The notes under the pieces are model-generated. The model was not told the DNA's origin, did not search any database, and was given only the letters and a program-made list of their open reading frames with translations. From NCBI RefSeq assembly GCF_004011175.1, contig NZ_RQXX01000001.1:434001-498000 (forward strand): a stretch of 64,000 bases of DNA, read 5' to 3'. Source of the stretch: Mesobaculum littorinae (lineage in GTDB: Bacteria > Pseudomonadota > Alphaproteobacteria > Rhodobacterales > Rhodobacteraceae). This document shows, in pieces, positions 62,827-64,000 of the stretch (its first letter is position 1; every line of letters starts with the position of its first letter). The position numbers and the translations under genes were made by a program.

Positions 62827-64000
62827 ATGGTGAAAGTGTCGCGGGATGCCCGGCGCGGGGTGAAGTATGCTGTATCGGCCCGGGTAACGGCCTTTGCCGT
62901 GGCTGGCGCTGTTGCGGCCGGATCTGTGCTGTCGACCGTGCCGGTCTTCGCCCAGAGCTTCCAGTTCTCGAACGTCGTGATCGAAGGGAACAACCGGGTC
63001 GATTCCGGGACGATCCTGAATTATGCCGAGATTCCGCAGGGCGCCTCGATCTCGGGCGGGGGTCTGAACGACGCCTACCAGCGGCTGGTGAACTCGGGCC
63101 TGTTCGAGACCGTCTCGATCGAGCCCCAGGGCGGTACGCTGGTGATCAGCGTCGAGGAATGGCCCGTTGTCAACCGCATCAGCATCGAAGGCAACGACCG
63201 TCTCGACGACGAACAGCTTCTGCCGCTGATCCAGTCGCAGTCGCGCCGCATCTACGATCCCGCGCAGGCCGAGCAGGACGCCGCGACGCTGACACAGGCC
63301 TACGAGGAAAGCGGCCGGCTGGGCGCGCGCATCACCCCGCGGATCATCGACCGCGGCAATGACCTGGTCGATCTGGTCTTCGAGGTGTCCGAAGGCGGCG
63401 TGGTCGAGATCGAACGCGTGTCGTTCGTCGGCAACAGCAGCTTTTCGGACGGCCGACTGCGCCGGGTGCTGGATACCAAGCAGGCCGGTCCGCTGCGCCA
63501 GCTGATCCAGCGCGACACCTTCATCGGCGACCGCCTGGAGTTCGACAAGCAGCTTCTGACCGACTTCTACCGCTCGCGTGGCTACGTCGATTTCGAGATC
63601 CTGAGCGTCAACAGCGAGTTCTCGCGCGAACGGAATGCCTTTTTCGTCACCTTCAACGTGCGCGAGGGGCAGAGCTATGAATTCGGCGAGGTGTCGGCCA
63701 CGTCGTCGCTGCCCGGCATCGACGCGCAGGATTACCTTAACGTCACCCGGACCCGCCGGGGCCAGACCTATTCGCCGTCCTCCGTCGAAAACGACGTGGC
63801 GCGGATGGAACGGCTGGCGATCCGTCGCGGCATGACCTTCGTGCGTGCTACGCCCCAGGTTACCCGCAACGACCGCGCCCAGACGCTGGACATCAACTAC
63901 GAGCTTGAGCGCGGCCCGCGTGTCTTCGTCGAACGCATCGACATCGAGGGCAATCAGACCACGCTCGACCGGGTGATCCGGCGTGAATTCGACACGGTCG
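62827..64000 (+). CDS. bamA: Outer membrane protein assembly factor BamA (partial, runs off the window)
   Basis: Core of the beta-barrel assembly machine in the outer membrane. 391 codons are present. Residues 1-43 form a signal peptide (hydrophobic TAFAVAGAVAAGSVLSTVPV, cleavage near FAQ); then come POTRA domains: SFQFSNVVIEGNNRVDSGTI, VEEWPVVNRISIEGNDRLDD, VEIERVSFVGNSSFSDGRLR, and GQSYEFGEVSA; a fifth begins with RVFVERIDIEGNQTT at the window end. The barrel lies beyond 64000. The frame from ATG 62827 is open to the edge. Confidence 0.94.
   Translation, partial: MVKVSRDARRGVKYAVSARVTAFAVAGAVAAGSVLSTVPVFAQSFQFSNVVIEGNNRVDSGTILNYAEIPQGASISGGGLNDAYQRLVNSGLFETVSIEPQGGTLVISVEEWPVVNRISIEGNDRLDDEQLLPLIQSQSRRIYDPAQAEQDAATLTQAYEESGRLGARITPRIIDRGNDLVDLVFEVSEGGVVEIERVSFVGNSSFSDGRLRRVLDTKQAGPLRQLIQRDTFIGDRLEFDKQLLTDFYRSRGYVDFEILSVNSEFSRERNAFFVTFNVREGQSYEFGEVSATSSLPGIDAQDYLNVTRTRRGQTYSPSSVENDVARMERLAIRRGMTFVRATPQVTRNDRAQTLDINYELERGPRVFVERIDIEGNQTTLDRVIRREFDTV

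Overview
The window is a 64 kb piece of chromosome from a high-GC alphaproteobacterium, almost certainly a member of the Rhodobacterales (Rhodobacter/Paracoccus/Roseobacter group). The signs are the zeta-type F1-ATPase inhibitor, the DUF6324 protein, MmcB, the RibBX form of the riboflavin enzyme, a tRNA-His without G-1, clustered GANTC (CcrM) sites, and the dnaG-rpoD and pyrH-frr-uppS-cdsA-dxr-rseP-bamA blocks. There is no insertion sequence, prophage, plasmid function or CRISPR array; nearly everything is housekeeping or envelope biology with tight, often overlapping, gene junctions.

Layout. 0-4 kb: zapA, then betaine-homocysteine methyltransferase and an MprF-like lipid aminoacyl enzyme on the minus strand. 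4-9.5 kb: the ATP synthase inhibitor zeta, purC-purS-purQ, and a dctB-dctD two-component pair whose DctD lacks the sigma-54 contact loop. 9.6-15.5 kb: a DEAD-box RNA helicase followed by RNase E with a long leader. 15.5-20.5 kb: a solo LuxR regulator, TusA-like and CcdA proteins, and a membrane alpha/beta-hydrolase-like protein coupled to a cytochrome P450. 20.5-25 kb: dnaG, rpoD (promoter region packed with GANTC sites) and a HlyU-family gene overlapping rpoD. 25-29 kb: a GNAT, two coupled hypotheticals, an AI-2E-type permease, YjbQ and an SDR. 29-41 kb: a riboflavin block (nrdR-ribD, ribE, ribBX-ribH-nusB), all on the plus strand, interrupted by two minus-strand insertions: the capsule genes kpsC-kpsD-kpsS and a 7TM histidine kinase. 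41-44 kb: a small membrane protein and an unusual pair made of a coiled-coil membrane protein and a ClpP-like periplasmic protein. 43.9-44.1 kb: a structured RNA with its own promoter, my best candidate for 6S RNA. 44.5-50 kb: mmcB, DUF6324, tRNA-His, the xerD operon and divergent aroK-aroB. 50-56 kb: GXWXG/DUF4334, ssb, a lytic transglycosylase, DUF1206 and an orphan solute-binding protein with a 17-bp palindrome upstream. 56-64 kb: miaA divergent from the envelope/isoprenoid cluster pyrH-frr-uppS-cdsA-dxr-rseP, a 41-residue membrane protein, a strong terminator, and bamA running off the end.

How the genes fit together: dxr and uppS supply undecaprenyl carrier lipid, cdsA supplies CDP-diacylglycerol, RseP and BamA control and build the outer membrane, and the KpsC/KpsD/KpsS set adds a lipid-linked capsule. 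RNase E and the neighbouring helicase are the likely RNA degradation partners; dnaG-rpoD is the remnant of the macromolecular synthesis operon. No single large undescribed system is evident. The best leads are the structured RNA, the GAFTGA-less DctD, the rpoD control region, the ClpP-like/coiled-coil pair and the P450/hydrolase pair.
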